From: Nemertoderma westbladi
Taxonomy: Eukaryota > Xenacoelomorpha > Nemertodermatida > Nemertodermatidae
Length of the DNA stretch: 20,288 bases
Direction: 5' to 3'
Assembly (NCBI GenBank): GCA_032718475.1
Contig: JAUCBJ010001317.1
Location: 1-20,288, forward strand
Of the stretch, positions 19,103-20,288 are shown in pieces. The notes beneath the pieces are model-generated. The model saw only the letters and a program-made list of their open reading frames with translations. It was not told the origin of the DNA and did no database searches. The translations under genes and the position numbers were made by a program. Each line of letters starts with the position of its first letter. Positions within the stretch are counted from its first letter, which is position 1.

Positions 19103-19715
19103 GTAGCTGGTGATTTTTTGGGTAGCTAGTGATTTTTTTGGTAGCTCAGTGATTTTTTGGGTAGCTAGTGATTTTTTTGGTAGCTAGTGTTTTTTTTTGG
19201 TAGCTAGTGATTTTTTTGGTAGCTAGTGTTTTTTTTTGGTAGCTAGTGATTTTTTTGGTAGCTAGTGTTTTTTTTTGGTAGCTAGTGTTTTTTTTGGTAG
19301 CTAGTGATTTTTTTGGTAGCTAGTGTTTTTTTTGGTAGCTAGTGATTTTTTTGGTAGCTAGTGTTTTTTTTTGGTAGCTAGTGATTTTTTTGGTAGCTCA
19401 GTGATTTTTTGGGTAGCTAGTGATTTTTTTGGTAGCTAGTGTTTTTTTTGGTAGCTAGTGATTTTTTTGGTAGCTAGTGTTTTTTTTTGGTAGCTAGTGA
19501 TTTTTTTGGTAGCTAGTGTTTTTTTTTGGTAGCTAGTGTTTTTTTTTGGTAGCTAGTGATTTTTTTGGTAGCTAGTGTTTTTTTTGGTAGCTAGTGATTT
19601 TTTTGGTAGCTAGTGTTTTTTATTGGTAGCTAGTGTTTTTTTTGGTAGCTAGTGTTTTTTTTGGTAGCTAGTGTTTTTTTTTGGTAGCTAGTGATTTTTT
19701 TTGGTAGCTAGTGTT
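19103..19715 (+). repeat. 19-bp minisatellite, segment 3
   Basis: Resumes after the 1.8-kb insertion with a variant GGTAGCTGG unit. Two units carry an extra CA (GGTAGCTCAGTG, near 19141 and 19394), marking an internal duplication of about 250 bp. The last unit runs into AGCTAGTGTTTTATG, the arm of the adjacent inverted repeat. Confidence 0.93.
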
Positions 19716-19916
19716 TTATGAAAATTTTTCAAATAATAATTATAAAATAAAATATTTGGTAGAACAATTATTCCCTTGTGAATTAGAAATAGATAAAAAA
19801 CACATATAAATAATAAACATTCATAGTTTTGTTAGTTTAGAGAAAATAAAAATACCAAATATTTAATTTTACAATTATTATTTGCAATCTTTTCATAAAA
19901 TACTAGCTAAGCTACC
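19703..19916. repeat. 60-bp internal inverted repeat at the array end
   Basis: Arm 19703-19761 (GGTAGCTAGTGTTTTATGAA onward to ATATTTGGTA) and the reverse complement of arm 19853-19916 match with few differences, mainly an extra CTTAG in the right arm. They enclose a loop of about 90 AT-rich bases. The outer end of the left arm is the last minisatellite unit, so the array probably grew from this arm. Confidence 0.7.
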
Positions 19917-20120
19917 ATAAAAATATTTAATAGCTACCATAATATTGTGTGAAGGTCCAACAATGTTCTAGAACACTAATTAAAACAAAATAAACACATA
20001 AAAAATACACATTAAAAAATCCAGATTTGGTGTACATGTACGGAAGTGATACCCTTCCCCTGACCCCCTTTAGCTGCACCCCTTGGTAAAGTTATTAGGG
20101 CACAGAAACTCACGGATTAT

Positions 20121-20153
20121 TCGCGAATTTCGCAAACGTCGCGAAATTCGCGA
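20121..20153. repeat. 13-bp perfect hairpin next to a G run
   Basis: TCGCGAATTTCGC (20121-20133) and GCGAAATTCGCGA (20141-20153) are perfectly complementary with a 7-base loop AAACGTC. The CpG-rich TTCGCGAA style is unlike the surrounding AT-rich sequence and resembles subterminal sequence of some invertebrate DNA transposons. Identity unknown. Confidence 0.7.
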
Positions 20154-20156
20154 TTA

Positions 20157-20183
20157 GGGGGGGGGGGGGGGGGGGGGGGGGGG
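20157..20183 (+). repeat. 27-base G homopolymer
   Basis: Twenty-seven consecutive G between two hairpins. The length may be an assembly estimate. Confidence 0.9.
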
Positions 20184-20201
20184 TGTCATCAGAAGATGAC
20201 A
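20184..20201. repeat. 7-bp hairpin after the G run
   Basis: TGTCATC and GATGACA are perfect complements around the loop AGAA, starting at the base after the G run. Confidence 0.6.
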
Positions 20202-20288
20202 TTATATTACGGGTCATGGTGTGTATATATAAAAATGGTAGTTAAAATTTGCTTACAAAATTTATTTAGACTATTTTTTAAAGTGATA

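Larger units (their letters stand above)
14908..20050. mobile_element. 5.1-kb inverted-repeat-ended element carrying the 19-bp minisatellite
   Basis: The left end reads ATCACTTCCGTAC, two bases, GTACACCAAATCTG, T-rich tract, AATGTGT at 14908-14950. The reverse complement of the right end, read from 20050 back to about 20008, is almost identical; it differs at the two central bases of a GTACNNGTAC palindrome and a few more. Inside lie the 19-bp array, a 60-bp internal inverted repeat and two nested insertions. No target duplication is evident beside the ends and there is no transposase, so this is called a foldback-type or non-autonomous element of unknown superfamily. Without the two insertions it would be about 2.4 kb. 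Confidence 0.6.
13394..20288 (+). other. intron 4, 5' part (at least 6.9 kb, open at window end)
   Basis: Begins with the consensus donor GTAAGT. No FAM120-type exon was recognised on the + strand from here to the end, so the intron presumably spans the rest of the window. It is filled with G runs, a 19-bp minisatellite and nested DNA elements, annotated individually. Confidence 0.7.

Overview
The window is animal nuclear DNA. It carries the 5' part of one spliced gene on the + strand, with GT-AG introns, a vertebrate-type branch point and polypyrimidine tract, GC-richer exons and AT-rich introns. The protein belongs to the FAM120 family (best fit FAM120B, constitutive coactivator of PPAR-gamma), which has an XPG/FEN1-like N-terminus. 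The heavy load of minisatellites and small DNA transposons suggests an invertebrate, perhaps marine, but the sequence does not fix the phylum. There is no bacterial-type operon, CRISPR array or complete autonomous transposon.

Layout: 1-180 is a small inverted-repeat element at the window edge. 181-1054 is the upstream region with a GC-richer, CCAAT-containing candidate promoter. Exon 1 (1055-1857) encodes the nuclease-like domain. Intron 1 (1858-11956, about 10.1 kb) is mostly one minisatellite (1871-9817) that begins 13 bases after the splice donor, followed by AT-rich sequence containing a dispersed 15-base motif. Exons 2, 3 and 4 (11957-12245, 12436-13122, 13256-13393) follow in quick succession. 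Joined, the four exons give an uninterrupted 639-residue reading frame. The C-terminal part expected for the family is missing, so the gene must continue beyond 20288.

Intron 4 (13394 to the window end) is a nest of mobile and repetitive DNA. It holds a 26-base G run, a 929-bp hAT-like element flanked by a 6-bp duplication (13861-14789), and a 5.1-kb inverted-repeat-ended element (14908-20050). Inside the large element is a 19-bp minisatellite that is split by two further hAT-like insertions (15371-16311 and 17283-19102). The window ends with a hairpin / 27-base G run / hairpin cluster.

The protein-coding content is therefore ordinary. The unusual material is the repeat architecture inside the two large introns.
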